Assembly (NCBI GenBank): GCA_002256145.1
Contig: NKIP01000023.1
Span: 1 to 58,678, forward strand
Origin: Comamonadaceae bacterium PBBC1
GTDB taxonomy: Bacteria; Pseudomonadota; Gammaproteobacteria; Burkholderiales; Burkholderiaceae_C
DNA length: 58,678 nt
Direction of reading: 5' to 3'
Shown here: piece by piece, positions 7,747 to 17,132 of the stretch
How positions within the stretch are numbered: the stretch's first letter is position 1
Layout of the letters: each line of letters opens with the position of its first letter
The notes under the pieces: model-generated
Databases searched by the model: none
Seen by the model: only the letters and a program-made list of their open reading frames with translations
Told to the model about the DNA's origin: nothing
Position numbers and translations under genes: made by a program

Positions 7747-8825
7747 AAGGAGGCTTTCAGAGCGGCGAGGAGTTGGTCGTTTTCTGCTGCGGTGCCCACC
7801 GTCAGGCGCAGGCAATTGGCGAGCAATGGGTGCATTTTAGAAATGTTCTTGATCAGCACGCCGTGGGCCTTGAGACCGTCAAAGGTTTTGGCCGCATCGG
7901 GCACGCGGGCCAGGATCATGTTGGCTTCGCTGGGGAACGGGGTCACACCGGGTAAGGTGGCCAATTCTTTCAGCAAACGGGTGCGCTGTTCTCGCAGATC
8001 TTTGGCTTGCGCGGCAAAAACATCGGTGTGCTCCAAGGCAAAAAGAGCGCACTCGCAATTGAGCACGCTGATGTTGTAAGGCGGGCGCACTTTGTCGATC
8101 TCGGCCACCAAAGCCTTGGGGCCAATCATGTAACCCAAGCGCACACCGGCCAAGCCAAACTTGCTGAGCGTGCGCATGAGCAAGACGTGCGAGTGGCGAG
8201 TGATGCGGTCTGCGTAGCTGCGGCTGGCAAAGGGCTGGTAGGCCTCGTCCATGACGACCAAGCCGCCTTGTGCGCCTTGGGCGAGGACGATCTTTTCGAT
8301 CGTGTCGTCGTTCCACAGGTTGCCCGTGGGGTTGTTGGGGTAAGCCAGGTAGACGATGGACGGCTTGTGCTCGGCAATGGCAGCCAACATGGCGGCTTCG
8401 TCGAGTTCAAAGTCGGCGGTGAGCGGTACGCCGTGGAAGGCCAGACCTTGCAGCTGGGCGCTCATGGCGTACATCACAAAGCCCGGCAAAGGCGAGAGGA
8501 TGGACGCGCCGGGCACATCGCAGGCCATGGCCAGCAAAGAGATCAACTCGTCCGAGCCGTTGCCCAGCATGATGTCAAAGCCTTCGGACATGCCGGCGTG
8601 CTGGGCCAAAGCATGGCGCAAATCGTTCACGCGGCCATCGGGGTAGCGGTTAAGCGCCAAGGCACCCAGTCGCTCGCCCAAAGCCTTTTGCAGTTCAGCC
8701 GGCAGTCTGTGCGGGTTTTCCATCGCGTCGAGCTTGACCATGCCGACCGAGTCCTGGATGGCGTAGGCGTGCATGGACTGCACGTCCTGGCGGATGCGTT
8801 GCATCAGTTGGGGGCTCACGGTCAT
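7743..8825 (-). CDS. hisC: histidinol-phosphate aminotransferase HisC
   Basis: HisC (360 residues) is a fold-type I PLP enzyme that moves the amino group from glutamate to imidazole acetol phosphate. The PLP lysine is Lys222 in [21 protein letters not shown] and VMDEAY (PLP-contacting Asp/Tyr) are also present. The long upstream open frame is not part of the gene; the ATG at 8825 ([16 protein letters not shown]) overlaps the hisD stop by 4 bp (ATGA), which fixes the start. Confidence 0.96.
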   Translation of the reverse strand: MTVSPQLMQRIRQDVQSMHAYAIQDSVGMVKLDAMENPHRLPAELQKALGERLGALALNRYPDGRVNDLRHALAQHAGMSEGFDIMLGNGSDELISLLAMACDVPGASILSPLPGFVMYAMSAQLQGLAFHGVPLTADFELDEAAMLAAIAEHKPSIVYLAYPNNPTGNLWNDDTIEKIVLAQGAQGGLVVMDEAYQPFASRSYADRITRHSHVLLMRTLSKFGLAGVRLGYMIGPKALVAEIDKVRPPYNISVLNCECALFALEHTDVFAAQAKDLREQRTRLLKELATLPGVTPFPSEANMILARVPDAAKTFDGLKAHGVLIKNISKMHPLLANCLRLTVGTAAENDQLLAALKASL

Positions 8826-10165
8826 GTCGGCTCTCGCATGGGGGGAACAGGGTTCAGGCGCAATTCGGCGGCACGGGCGTGGGCTTGCAGGCCTTCGCCA
8901 TAGGCCAGCTCGGCGGCGATGCGGCCCAGCGGCTGCGCACCGGCTTCGCTCACCTCGATCAGGCTGCTGCGTTTTTGGAAGTCGTACACGCCTAAAGGCG
9001 AGGAAAAACGCGCCGTGCCGCTGGTGGGCAGCACATGGTTGGGACCTGCGCAGTAGTCGCCCAGCGATTCGCTGGTGAACGCGCCCAAAAAGATGGCCCC
9101 CGCGTGACGCAGCAGCGGCTCCCAGCGGTGCGGCTCGCTGCTTGACACCTCCAGGTGCTCGGGCGCGATGCGGTTGCTGATGGCGCAAGCTTCTTCCATG
9201 CTACGGGTCAAGATCAATGCACCCCGGTCGTTGAGCGACTTGGCGATGATCTCGCGGCGGGGCATGGAGGGCAGCAGGCGGTCAATGGCGGCTTGTACTT
9301 CGGCGATGTAGGCCGCATCAGGACACAGCAAAATGCTTTGTGCCAGCTCGTCGTGCTCGGCCTGGCTGAACAAATCCATCGCCACCCATTCGGCGGGCGT
9401 GCTGCCATCGGCCAAGACCAAAATTTCTGAAGGGCCCGCGATCATGTCGATGCCCACGGTGCCGAACACGCGCTTTTTGGCACTGGCCACATAGGCGTTG
9501 CCCGGGCCGGTGATCTTGTCCACTTTGGGGATGGTGGCTGTGCCATAAGCCAATGCGGCCACGGCCTGCGCACCACCCACCGTGAAGGCGCGGCTCACAC
9601 CGGCCACACAAGCGGCGGCCAAAACCAATGGGTTGCGCACCCCTTGAGGCGTGGGCACCACCATGACGATCTCTTGCACACCCGCCACATGCGCGGGGAT
9701 GGCATTCATCAACACAGAAGAGGGGTAAGCGGCTTTGCCACCGGGCACGTAAATGCCCACGCGGTCGAGCGGTGTGACTTTTTGGCCGAGCAGCGTGCCG
9801 TCTTCGTCGCGGTAGCTCCAGCTCTCGCCCGAGGCTTTCTTTTGCGCTTCGTGGTACTTGCGCACCCGGTTTGCTGCGGCTTGCAGGGCTTCGCGTTGTG
9901 CGGCGGGCAGGCTGTCGAGTGCCGCTTTCAGTTCGGCCTGGGTGATTTCCAAAGCTTTCACATCGGCCGCTTGCAGGCCGTCAAAACGCTGGGTGTACTC
10001 CAGCACGGCGTCATCGCCACGCTGCTGCACGTCGGCCAGGATGTCGGCCACGCGCTGCTCGATGGCGGCGTCGGTGTCGGCAGACCAATGCAGGCGGGCC
10101 GCGAAGGCCGCTTCAAAACCGGCGTCTGCCGTGTTCAGTTGCAAAGGTTTGGCGTGCAATCCCAT
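8822..10165 (-). CDS. hisD: histidinol dehydrogenase HisD
   Basis: HisD (447 residues) oxidises L-histidinol to L-histidine in two NAD-dependent steps, the last steps of the pathway. Family motifs include [48 protein letters not shown], the Zn-ligand region SQAEHDE and the base-containing APEHLEV. The ATG at 10165 follows the hisG stop by 2 bp, and the stop overlaps hisC. Confidence 0.97.
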   Translation of the reverse strand: MGLHAKPLQLNTADAGFEAAFAARLHWSADTDAAIEQRVADILADVQQRGDDAVLEYTQRFDGLQAADVKALEITQAELKAALDSLPAAQREALQAAANRVRKYHEAQKKASGESWSYRDEDGTLLGQKVTPLDRVGIYVPGGKAAYPSSVLMNAIPAHVAGVQEIVMVVPTPQGVRNPLVLAAACVAGVSRAFTVGGAQAVAALAYGTATIPKVDKITGPGNAYVASAKKRVFGTVGIDMIAGPSEILVLADGSTPAEWVAMDLFSQAEHDELAQSILLCPDAAYIAEVQAAIDRLLPSMPRREIIAKSLNDRGALILTRSMEEACAISNRIAPEHLEVSSSEPHRWEPLLRHAGAIFLGAFTSESLGDYCAGPNHVLPTSGTARFSSPLGVYDFQKRSSLIEVSEAGAQPLGRIAAELAYGEGLQAHARAAELRLNPVPPMREPT

Positions 10166-10167
10166 GT

Positions 10168-10809
10168 TCAGTCTTTCTTCACAGCGCCCGCAAAGGCGTC
10201 GATGATGGCGCGAATCGGCGCTTGTTTGAGCTTGAGCGCGGCCTGGTTCACGACCAAGCGCGAGCTGATGTCCATGATGCGTTCAACCTCGACCAAGTGG
10301 TTGGCCTTGAGCGTGTTGCCCGTCGACACCAGATCGACGATGGCGTCGGCGAGGCCCGTGAGCGGTGCCAATTCCATGCTGCCGTAGAGCTTGATCATGT
10401 CAACGTGCACACCCTTGGTGGCAAAAAAGTCGCGGGCAATGGTCGTGTATTTGGTGGCCACTTTCAGGCGCGAACCCGTTCGCACGGCACTGGCGTAGTC
10501 GTAGTCGGCGCGCACCGCCACGCTCATGCGGCATTTGGCGATGTTCAGATCCAAAGGCTGGTACAGGCCCTGGCCGCCGTGTTCGATCAGGGTGTCCAAA
10601 CCGGTCACACCCAAATCGGCGCCGCCGTATTCCACATAGGTGGGCACATCGCTGGCCCGCACCAGCACCACACGCACATTGGGCTGGTTGGTGGGCAAAA
10701 TCAGCTTTCGCGATTTTTCGGGGTCTTCGAGCACCTCGATGCCCGCGGCTTTGAGCAGCGGCAGGGTTTCGTCAAAGATTCGTCCTTTGGACAGGGCCAG
10801 CGTGATCAT
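10168..10809 (-). CDS. hisG: ATP phosphoribosyltransferase HisG, short form
   Basis: HisG (213 residues) starts histidine synthesis by joining ATP and PRPP. It begins [19 protein letters not shown] and has the PRPP loop in [16 protein letters not shown]. At this length it is the short HisG type, which lacks the C-terminal allosteric domain and works as a hetero-octamer with HisZ. No hisZ is present in this window. Its ATG overlaps the murA stop by 4 bp, and hisD follows 2 bp downstream. Confidence 0.96.
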   Translation of the reverse strand: MITLALSKGRIFDETLPLLKAAGIEVLEDPEKSRKLILPTNQPNVRVVLVRASDVPTYVEYGGADLGVTGLDTLIEHGGQGLYQPLDLNIAKCRMSVAVRADYDYASAVRTGSRLKVATKYTTIARDFFATKGVHVDMIKLYGSMELAPLTGLADAIVDLVSTGNTLKANHLVEVERIMDISSRLVVNQAALKLKQAPIRAIIDAFAGAVKKD

Positions 10810-12071
10810 TTCACTCTTTCAATGTCGGCACCCAGGCCGCGCAGTTTCAATTCCATGCGGTCATAGCCACGGTCCAGGTGGTAGATGCGGTCGACGATGG
10901 TTTCGCCTTCGGCCACCAAACCAGCGATCACCAAACTGGCCGAAGCTCGCAAATCGGTGGCCATCACGGTGGCACCCGAGAGCTTTTCCACGCCCTCGAT
11001 CACCGACACCTTGCCGTCGATCTGGATGTGCGCACCCAGGCGCACCAGCTCGTTGACGTGCATGAAGCGGTTTTCAAAAATGGTTTCGGTGACCTTGCTC
11101 GCGCCCTGCGCAATGCAGTTGAGCGCCATGAATTGCGCCTGCATGTCGGTCGGGAAGCCTGGGTATTCGGTGGTGCGAAAGCTCTGGGCTTTCAAACGAC
11201 CATCGGCCTTGATGCGGATGAAGCCTTCGCCTGCCTCAATGGTGGCTCCGGCATCGCGCAGCTTTTCGATGACCACTTCCAGGTGGTCGGCGCGGCCGTG
11301 GCGCAGCACCACATCACCGCCCGTGGCGGCTACGGCGCACAAAAAGGTGCCCGCCTCGATGCGGTCAGCCACCACCTGGTGATCGCAACCGTGCAGACGG
11401 TCCACACCCTGAATGCGGATGCGGCGGGTGCCGTGGCCTTCAATCTTCGCGCCCATTTTGATCAGCATCTCGGCCAGATCGGGAATTTCAGGCTCCTGGG
11501 CGGCGTTTTCCAGCACCGTCTCGCCTTCGGCCAAGGCCGCAGCCATCATGAAGTTTTCAGTGCCGGTGACGGTGACCATGTCGGTGGTGATGTGCGCACC
11601 CTTCAGGCGCGTGCGGCCCTCGGGCAAGCTGGCCAGCATGTAGCCGTGGTCCACCGTGATGACCGCACCCATGGCCTGCAGGCCCTTGATGTGCTGGTCG
11701 ACGGGGCGCGAACCAATGGCGCAACCGCCGGGCAAAGACACTTTGGCATGGCCAAAGCGGGCCAACAAGGGTCCCAGCGCCAGCACCGAAGCGCGCATGG
11801 TTTTCACCAGCTCGTAAGGGGCTTCAGGGTTGTTCAGGCCACCGGCATGGAGGGTCACGCGGCCGTCTTCGTGGTGCTCAGCCGTCACGCCCATGTTGCG
11901 GATCAGCTTGAGCATGGTCGAGACGTCTTGCAGGCGCGGCACATTGGCCAGCGTGACGGGCTCGGCGCTCAGCAAAGCTGCGCACAGCTCGGGCAGAGCG
12001 GCGTTTTTGGCACCCGACACATCAAGCATGCCTTGCAGGCGGTGGCCACCGCGAATTTTCAGTTTGTCCAT
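10806..12071 (-). CDS. murA: UDP-N-acetylglucosamine 1-carboxyvinyltransferase MurA
   Basis: MurA (421 residues) transfers enolpyruvate from PEP to UDP-GlcNAc, the first committed step of peptidoglycan synthesis in the cytoplasm. It shows the inside-out alpha/beta barrel motifs [15 protein letters not shown], the catalytic loop [13 protein letters not shown] with Cys117 (the residue alkylated by fosfomycin), and [17 protein letters not shown]. Placement directly before hisG, with a 4-bp overlap, and after ibaG is the common betaproteobacterial order. Confidence 0.98.
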   Translation of the reverse strand: MDKLKIRGGHRLQGMLDVSGAKNAALPELCAALLSAEPVTLANVPRLQDVSTMLKLIRNMGVTAEHHEDGRVTLHAGGLNNPEAPYELVKTMRASVLALGPLLARFGHAKVSLPGGCAIGSRPVDQHIKGLQAMGAVITVDHGYMLASLPEGRTRLKGAHITTDMVTVTGTENFMMAAALAEGETVLENAAQEPEIPDLAEMLIKMGAKIEGHGTRRIRIQGVDRLHGCDHQVVADRIEAGTFLCAVAATGGDVVLRHGRADHLEVVIEKLRDAGATIEAGEGFIRIKADGRLKAQSFRTTEYPGFPTDMQAQFMALNCIAQGASKVTETIFENRFMHVNELVRLGAHIQIDGKVSVIEGVEKLSGATVMATDLRASASLVIAGLVAEGETIVDRIYHLDRGYDRMELKLRGLGADIERVK

Positions 12072-12109
12072 GGGTCAGGTCGGTGCGTTGTGGCCCAAGG
12101 GCCTTCGGT

Positions 12110-12352
12110 TCATTGCGCTTGTGCAGCCCATTCGGCGGGTGTGAAGGTTTTCATGGACAAGGCGTGAACTTCGTCGGTGTGCATTTTTTGGCCCAGCGTG
12201 GCGTAAACCCGTTGGTGCCGCGCAATGGGGCGCATGCCGGCAAAGGCTTCGGACACCACCACGGCGCTCCAATGGCGGCCATCGCCCTCCACCGTGAGGT
12301 GAGTGCACGAAAGGCCTGCGGCGATGATGGCTTGGAGTTGCTCTGCGTTCAT
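12110..12352 (-). CDS. ibaG: BolA-family protein (IbaG/YrbA-like)
   Basis: An 80-residue BolA-fold protein. It contains the conserved VEGDGRHWSAVVVSEAFAGM and the C-terminal HTDEVHALSMKTFTPAEW with the invariant His. Proteins of this type bind monothiol glutaredoxin with a [2Fe-2S] cluster and take part in iron-sulfur handling or acid response. The position directly upstream of murA matches ibaG-murA of other proteobacteria, which is why I use that symbol rather than bolA. The 38-bp gap to murA and 7-bp gap after the permease gene suggest one transcript. Confidence 0.88.
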   Translation of the reverse strand: MNAEQLQAIIAAGLSCTHLTVEGDGRHWSAVVVSEAFAGMRPIARHQRVYATLGQKMHTDEVHALSMKTFTPAEWAAQAQ

Positions 12353-12359
12353 GGGGTTT

Positions 12360-13115
12360 TCAGCTTCGGATTTTGTAGCCGATGCGCAAAAGGTGAAGGG
12401 TCAAGGCACTGATGAGGGCCAAGGCGGTGCCCACCACCGCCAAACTGACCCAAGGCGACACATCGCTTTGGCCAAAAAAGCCGTAGCGAAATCCGTCGAT
12501 CATGTAGAAAAACGGGTTCAGGTGGCTGAGCTTTTGCCAAAAAGGCGGGAGCGAATGGATGGAATAAAACACGCCCGACAAAAACGTCATGGGCATGATG
12601 ATGAAATTCTGAAAGGCGGCCATCTGGTCAAACTTTTCAGCCCACAGCCCGGCAATCACGCCCAGCGAGCCCATCATGGCCGCGCCCATCACGGCAAAAG
12701 TCAAAATCCACAGAGGGTTGACGAAGGTGATGTTGATCATCCAGCCTGTGATGACAAACACCCCCAAGCCCACGGCAAGTCCGCGCACCACCGAAGAGCC
12801 GACATAGGCCACAAACCAGCTGCGGTGCGACAGGGGCGTGAGCAACAAAAACACCAAGCTGCCCATGATCTTGCTTTGCACCAGGCTCGACGAGCTGTTG
12901 GCAAAAGCGTTTTGCAGCACGCCCATCATCATCAGGCCCGGCAGCAAAAACGATGTGTAGGGCACGTTGTCGTACACCTTGACATGGTCTTCGAGTACAT
13001 GGCCGAAGATGAGCATGTACAGCACCGAGGTGAGCACGGGTGCGCCCACCGTCTGGAAAGCGACTTTCCAGAAACGCAGCACCTCTTTGTAGAGCAGGGT
13101 TTGCCAGCCGGTCAT
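12360..13115 (-). CDS. ABC-2 type transporter permease (YadH-like)
   Basis: A 251-residue inner-membrane permease with about six hydrophobic helices, for example VLTSVLYMLIFGHVL (residues about 25-45), GLAVGLGVFVITGWMINI, ILTFAVMGAAMMGSLGVIAG and a last helix SLAVVGTALALISALTLHLL. The FLSGVFYSIHSLPPFW and NPFFYMIDGFRYG segments are typical of ABC-2 exporters of the YadH/NodJ/DrrB group. Its ATG overlaps the stop of the ATPase gene by 4 bp, so the two form a half-transporter pair. Substrate unknown; in this location it may export an envelope component. Confidence 0.9.
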   Translation of the reverse strand: MTGWQTLLYKEVLRFWKVAFQTVGAPVLTSVLYMLIFGHVLEDHVKVYDNVPYTSFLLPGLMMMGVLQNAFANSSSSLVQSKIMGSLVFLLLTPLSHRSWFVAYVGSSVVRGLAVGLGVFVITGWMINITFVNPLWILTFAVMGAAMMGSLGVIAGLWAEKFDQMAAFQNFIIMPMTFLSGVFYSIHSLPPFWQKLSHLNPFFYMIDGFRYGFFGQSDVSPWVSLAVVGTALALISALTLHLLRIGYKIRS

Positions 13116-14047
13116 GCCAGGGCTCCCGAGGCGGTTTGTTTGCGGTTCATGACTTCAAGGAACACGTCTTCAAGGTCGGCTTGGCGGATTTCCACGTCTT
13201 CCACCACCAGGCCCGCCGTGCGCAGGGTGGCGAGGTGGTTCTCAATCTCGACCGCGTTGTGCACCGGCAACTGCACGATGCGGCCTGTGACACGCGCAAT
13301 GGCCGCCACGGCAGACGGCAAGTCACCGTCGAGCTTGAAACGCAGCACCTGGCTGGTGGCCGAGCGCAGCAAATCGGATGTGCGCTCCAAGGCCAGCAAC
13401 TGCCCGCGCTTGAGCATGGCGATGCGGCCACACAGGGCTTCGGCTTCTTCCAAGTAATGGGTGGTGAGCAAGACGGTATGGCCTTGCTTGTTGAGTTTGG
13501 CAATGAAGGCCCACAGGGTCTGACGCAGCTCGACATCGACCCCGGCCGTCGGTTCATCAAGCACGATCACGCGGGGTTTGTGCACCAGCGCTTGCGCCAC
13601 CAGCACGCGGCGCTTCATGCCGCCCGAGAGTTGGCGCATGTTGGAGCCCGCCTTGTCGGCCAAACCCAGGCTCTCCAGCAGCTCGTCGATCCAGGCCTCG
13701 TTTTTCTTGACACCGAAATAGCCCGACTGGATGCGCAACGCCTCGCGCACCGTGAAAAAGGGGTCAAACACCAACTCTTGCGGCACCACGCCCAAGAGGC
13801 GGCGGGCGGCGGCGTAATCGGTTTGCACGTCGTGGCCATGCACCAACACGCGCCCGGTTGTGGGACGGCTGAGGCCCGCCAAAGTGCTGATCAAAGTAGT
13901 TTTGCCTGCGCCGTTGGGGCCCAGCAGGCCGAAGAATTCGCCCTCCTCCACGTCAAAGCTGACTTGGTCGAGCGCTTTGAACGCGGCTGCGCCCGCCTGT
14001 TTGGCCGGGTAAATCTTGGAGACGGTTTGGAAAGAGAGCGCTGGCAT
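13112..14047 (-). CDS. ABC transporter ATP-binding protein (YadG-like)
   Basis: A 311-residue ABC ATPase. Walker A is LLGPNGAGKTTLISTLAGL (residues about 41-59), the signature is RQLSGGMKRRVLVAQAL and Walker B is VIVLDEPTAGVD; the switch histidine is in LLTTHYLEEAE. The extra C-terminal region of about 80 residues is typical of ATPases that pair with ABC-2 permeases. It couples translationally to the permease gene. The 82-bp gap before it (14048-14129) contains no clear terminator, so it could still be read from the mla genes. Confidence 0.92.
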   Translation of the reverse strand: MPALSFQTVSKIYPAKQAGAAAFKALDQVSFDVEEGEFFGLLGPNGAGKTTLISTLAGLSRPTTGRVLVHGHDVQTDYAAARRLLGVVPQELVFDPFFTVREALRIQSGYFGVKKNEAWIDELLESLGLADKAGSNMRQLSGGMKRRVLVAQALVHKPRVIVLDEPTAGVDVELRQTLWAFIAKLNKQGHTVLLTTHYLEEAEALCGRIAMLKRGQLLALERTSDLLRSATSQVLRFKLDGDLPSAVAAIARVTGRIVQLPVHNAVEIENHLATLRTAGLVVEDVEIRQADLEDVFLEVMNRKQTASGALA

Positions 14048-14129
14048 GTGAGGGGTTTATTTTAAGTGCTGAGCGGCTGCCCCATGGCGCTACAGGGTGA
14101 ACGGGGGTGAAAAACCCCTCACCAGTCGT

Positions 14130-14405
14130 TCAAACGGGCTCCAGCAAGTCGATCACGCCATAAAGACGGGCCAACTCCCTTAAACGAGAGGTCATGCCCG
14201 AAATTTGCAATGTTCCACCTTGGGCCAGTACCTCACGACGCAAACCCAAAAGCGCAGCCAAAGCGGACGAATCAAAAGCCGTGAGTGCAGAGGCATCGAC
14301 ACTGACCACAGATGACCCCATGGGCTTGCATTGTGCCACCCACAACGCCAAACAAGCTGGTGCATGCTCGTGAAGCAAGGTTTCAGGCATGGTCAAGACG
14401 CTCAT
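14130..14405 (-). CDS. mlaB: STAS-domain protein, MlaB-like
   Basis: A 91-residue STAS-domain protein. The core VSVDASALTAFDSSALAALLGL carries the conserved region around the Asp-Ser-(Ser/Ala)-Ala loop, followed by LQISGMTSRLRELARLYGV. MlaB is the cytoplasmic subunit that binds MlaF and is required for assembly and activity of the MlaFEDB phospholipid transporter. The assignment rests on position directly after mlaC, with a 10-bp gap, and on fold motifs. Confidence 0.82.
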   Translation of the reverse strand: MSVLTMPETLLHEHAPACLALWVAQCKPMGSSVVSVDASALTAFDSSALAALLGLRREVLAQGGTLQISGMTSRLRELARLYGVIDLLEPV

Positions 14406-14415
14406 GGTTTTGCGC

Positions 14416-15045
14416 TCAGGAGGCTTTGGCGTTGGTTTTGTTGCGGGCCACCAAACTGGCGATCAAGGCATCAATGCCGCCCGCGTTGATCTCTTTGGTG
14501 AACTGGGTTCTGTAATTTTCAATCAACCAGACCCCCAGCACGTTCAAGTCAAAAATCATCCAACCTGCACCTTGTCCAGGTGTTTTTTCAAGGCGGTAAT
14601 CGAGCTGAATCGGATCACCTTTGCCTCGCACCTCGGTGTTGACCACCAAATTTTTATCCTCTTGACCTGCTCGCAGAGGTTTGACGACCACAACCTGGTC
14701 GCTGACCTGACTGAGTGCACCAGCGTAGGTGCGGACCAACAAGGTCTTGAACTCGGTCTGCAAACGGCCCTGTTGCTCTGGCGTGGCTTTTCGCCAAGCG
14801 GGGCCTGTGGCCAAAGAAGTCATCCGCCGAAAATTCACATGTGGCATGAGTTTGTCATCCACCAATTGCATGATTTTGGCAATATCACCGTTGCGCAGCG
14901 CCTTGTCTGACTTGATCGTTTCCAAGGTGTCGTTGGTGATGCGCTTGACAAAGGCTTCGGGGGCCTCTTCAGACGCCCAGGCAGCACCAACACCCAAGCT
15001 CAAACAGGCAGCACCCAATACGGTTAAGCCTTGGCGACGGTTCAT
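14416..15045 (-). CDS. mlaC: periplasmic phospholipid-binding protein MlaC
   Basis: MlaC shuttles phospholipids across the periplasm between MlaA in the outer membrane and the MlaFEDB complex. About 209 residues from MNRRQGLTVLGAACLSLGVG, a signal peptide that starts with an Arg pair and ends near AWASEE. Family segments are VDDKLMPHVNFRRMT, RTYAGALSQVSDQ and GWMIFDLNVLGVWLIENYR. An in-frame ATG at 15072 would add nine residues before the signal peptide; neither start has a strong RBS. It lies between mlaA and mlaB in the usual order. Confidence 0.93.
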   Translation of the reverse strand: MNRRQGLTVLGAACLSLGVGAAWASEEAPEAFVKRITNDTLETIKSDKALRNGDIAKIMQLVDDKLMPHVNFRRMTSLATGPAWRKATPEQQGRLQTEFKTLLVRTYAGALSQVSDQVVVVKPLRAGQEDKNLVVNTEVRGKGDPIQLDYRLEKTPGQGAGWMIFDLNVLGVWLIENYRTQFTKEINAGGIDALIASLVARNKTNAKAS

Positions 15046-15125
15046 GGATGAAGAAGTGAAATATTTTTGCATTGAATAACTATAGGGCCAGTCAGCCAGG
15101 GCCGTGTGAGCAACTGTAACGGGGT

Positions 15126-15863
15126 TTATTTGGAAGGTGGGTCAGATTCACCGTAATCGAAATCAGAAGGTGGATTGCCATCATGGATGTCATTGTTGCG
15201 CTTTTGCAAATAAGCATCACGCACAAAGGTGTAGGGGTCCAATGATGCCGCCTTGATGACATCCACCGTCTGCAGCAAGCCTGCACGCACATCCAATACA
15301 CGGGCCGCAGTCAATGCGTTGCGCGTTGCCTCATCGGTGAACGCCTGGGAAGGGTTGGCTCGCATGTCCAAAGGTGTCGCCAGACCATCACGCAAGGTGG
15401 AAGGTCCCAGCAAAGGCAGCACCAAGTAAGGACCGGGCTTGACACCCCAATAACCCAAGGTTTGGCCAAAATCTTCTTTTCTTTTTTCAAGGCGCATTTC
15501 GCTGGCCACATCCAGCAAACCACCTAAACCCAAGAAGGTGTTGACATTGATGCGCATGAACGTTTCGGCCGTGGCTTGGCCCTTCAATTGCATGGCGCTG
15601 TTGGCCATGGACCAGACATCGCTCAAGTTGCCCAAGACATTGTGCACCCCTGTACGAACAAACGAGGGAATTACTGTGACATACGCTTGAGCCAGTGGTT
15701 TGATGGCCACGTTGTCCACCACATCGTTGAACTTGTAAACGCTGCGGTTCATCGATTCCCATGGATCGCGGGCATCCGCGTTTTGGACCGTTGCACACCC
15801 TTGAAGTCCAAACAGCACCAACACAAGCAAGGGCATGGCCCATCGTTTCATTGACATCATCAT
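15126..15863 (-). CDS. mlaA: outer-membrane lipoprotein MlaA (VacJ)
   Basis: MlaA removes misplaced phospholipids from the outer leaflet of the outer membrane and hands them to MlaC. The 245-residue product has a lipoprotein signal (MPLLVLVLFGLQGCATVQ; lipidated Cys in LQGC). It then has RDPWESMNRSVYKFNDVVD, the hallmark start of the VacJ domain, and further LGQTLGYWGVKPGPYLVLPLLGPS-like family sequence. The start overlaps the mlaD stop by 4 bp (ATGA). Having mlaA inside the mlaFEDCB cluster is usual in betaproteobacteria but not in E. coli. Confidence 0.96.
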   Translation of the reverse strand: MMMSMKRWAMPLLVLVLFGLQGCATVQNADARDPWESMNRSVYKFNDVVDNVAIKPLAQAYVTVIPSFVRTGVHNVLGNLSDVWSMANSAMQLKGQATAETFMRINVNTFLGLGGLLDVASEMRLEKRKEDFGQTLGYWGVKPGPYLVLPLLGPSTLRDGLATPLDMRANPSQAFTDEATRNALTAARVLDVRAGLLQTVDVIKAASLDPYTFVRDAYLQKRNNDIHDGNPPSDFDYGESDPPSK

Positions 15864-16339
15864 GGCTTTTGACTTTCGGCCTTGGGTTTTTCAGCCTGGT
15901 TGAACAAAAACTGACTGATCAAGTTTTCCAGAATCACGGCTGACTGGGTTGATCCGATCTTGTCACCTGCAACCAGGTTCTTTTCGTCAGCGCCCGGCGT
16001 CACGTCCAAATATTGTTCGCCGAGCAAGCCACTGGTCAGAATTTTCAAGGAACTGTCTTGAGGAAAAGCCAGCCCCGTCTGCAGGGCCAAGGTCACCTTG
16101 GCCTGAAAAGATTCACCGTCGAATTCAATTTTCTTGACACGGCCAACCACCACCCCAGCGCTTTTGACTGCAGCACCCGGTTTGAGTCCGCCAATGTTGT
16201 CAAACTTGGCACTGACTTCGTAATCCTTGCTGAAACTCCAGGTCAGCAAATTGGCCGCTTTGAGAGCCAAAAAAAGCACAGCCACTGCGCCGAGCATCAC
16301 AAACAACCCGACCCACACATCATTTTTTGAACGTTGCAT
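15860..16339 (-). CDS. mlaD: MCE-domain protein MlaD
   Basis: A 159-residue inner-membrane-anchored MCE protein that forms the hexameric periplasmic ring of the MlaFEDB transporter. It has one N-terminal membrane helix (LFVMLGAVAVLFLALKAANL, residues about 12-31), then the MCE domain with FDNIGGLKPGAAVKSAGVVV and the LTSGLLGEQYLDVTPG region. Length and order (after mlaE, before mlaA) are normal. Confidence 0.96.
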   Translation of the reverse strand: MQRSKNDVWVGLFVMLGAVAVLFLALKAANLLTWSFSKDYEVSAKFDNIGGLKPGAAVKSAGVVVGRVKKIEFDGESFQAKVTLALQTGLAFPQDSSLKILTSGLLGEQYLDVTPGADEKNLVAGDKIGSTQSAVILENLISQFLFNQAEKPKAESQKP

Positions 16340-16349
16340 GCCGTCCTCC

Positions 16350-17132
16350 TCAAATGCTGAACATCATCGCAGTGAGGATGAAATCCAACCCCAACACCGA
16401 CAAAGAAGAAACCACCACACTGCGCGTGGTGGCACTGGCCACCCCCTCTGGGGTCGGCTTGGCCACATAGCCTTGCAGCAAAGCGATGAAGGTCACCGCC
16501 ACACCAAACACCACGCTTTTGATGATGCCATTGCCCACGTCCTTGAACACATCGACGCCGCCTTGCATCTGGCTCCAGAACGACCCCGCATCGACACCAA
16601 TGAGCAGCACGCCCACCACGTAGCCCCCCAAAATGCCCACGGCGCTGAACACTGCGGCAAGCAAGGGCAACGCAATGACACCGCCCCAAAAGCGGGGTGC
16701 CAAGATGCGCTGGACCGGGTCCACCGCCATCATCTCCAAAGCGGTGAGTTGCTCACCCGCACGCATCAAGCCAATCTCGGCCGTGAGTGAGGCCCCGGCC
16801 CGTCCCGCATAAAGCAAAGCCGCCACCACCGGACCCAACTCGCGCACCAAGCTCAAGGCCACCAACAAACCCAAGGCCTCGGCTGAACCATAGCGTTGCA
16901 AGGTGTAGTAACCCTGCAAACCCAACACAAAGCCCACAAACAAGCCGGACACTGTGATGATGGCCAGCGAATAGTTGCCCAAAAAATGAACCTGGTCGCG
17001 CACCAAACCAAAACGCTTGAGCACAACTCCGGACAGGCTCAGCAATTTGAAAAACAAACGAGCGGCAAAACCCCAATCGGCCAACATTTGGCGGGTGCTC
17101 GCGCCCAAGGCGGCCAACAAAGACGTGATCAT
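16350..17132 (-). CDS. mlaE: phospholipid transporter permease MlaE
   Basis: A 260-residue inner-membrane permease of the MlaE family, with five to six hydrophobic segments. Family hallmarks are VLGLQGYYTLQRYGSAEALG, LVRELGPVVAALLYAGRAGA, LTAEIGLMRAGEQLTALEMM and DPVQRILAPRFWGG. It forms the membrane dimer at the centre of MlaFEDB. It overlaps mlaF by 4 bp and is followed 10 bp later by mlaD. Confidence 0.97.
   Translation of the reverse strand: MITSLLAALGASTRQMLADWGFAARLFFKLLSLSGVVLKRFGLVRDQVHFLGNYSLAIITVSGLFVGFVLGLQGYYTLQRYGSAEALGLLVALSLVRELGPVVAALLYAGRAGASLTAEIGLMRAGEQLTALEMMAVDPVQRILAPRFWGGVIALPLLAAVFSAVGILGGYVVGVLLIGVDAGSFWSQMQGGVDVFKDVGNGIIKSVVFGVAVTFIALLQGYVAKPTPEGVASATTRSVVVSSLSVLGLDFILTAMMFSI

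Noticed and set aside
10878..12167. 429-codon plus-strand frame
   Set aside because: Antisense shadow of murA.
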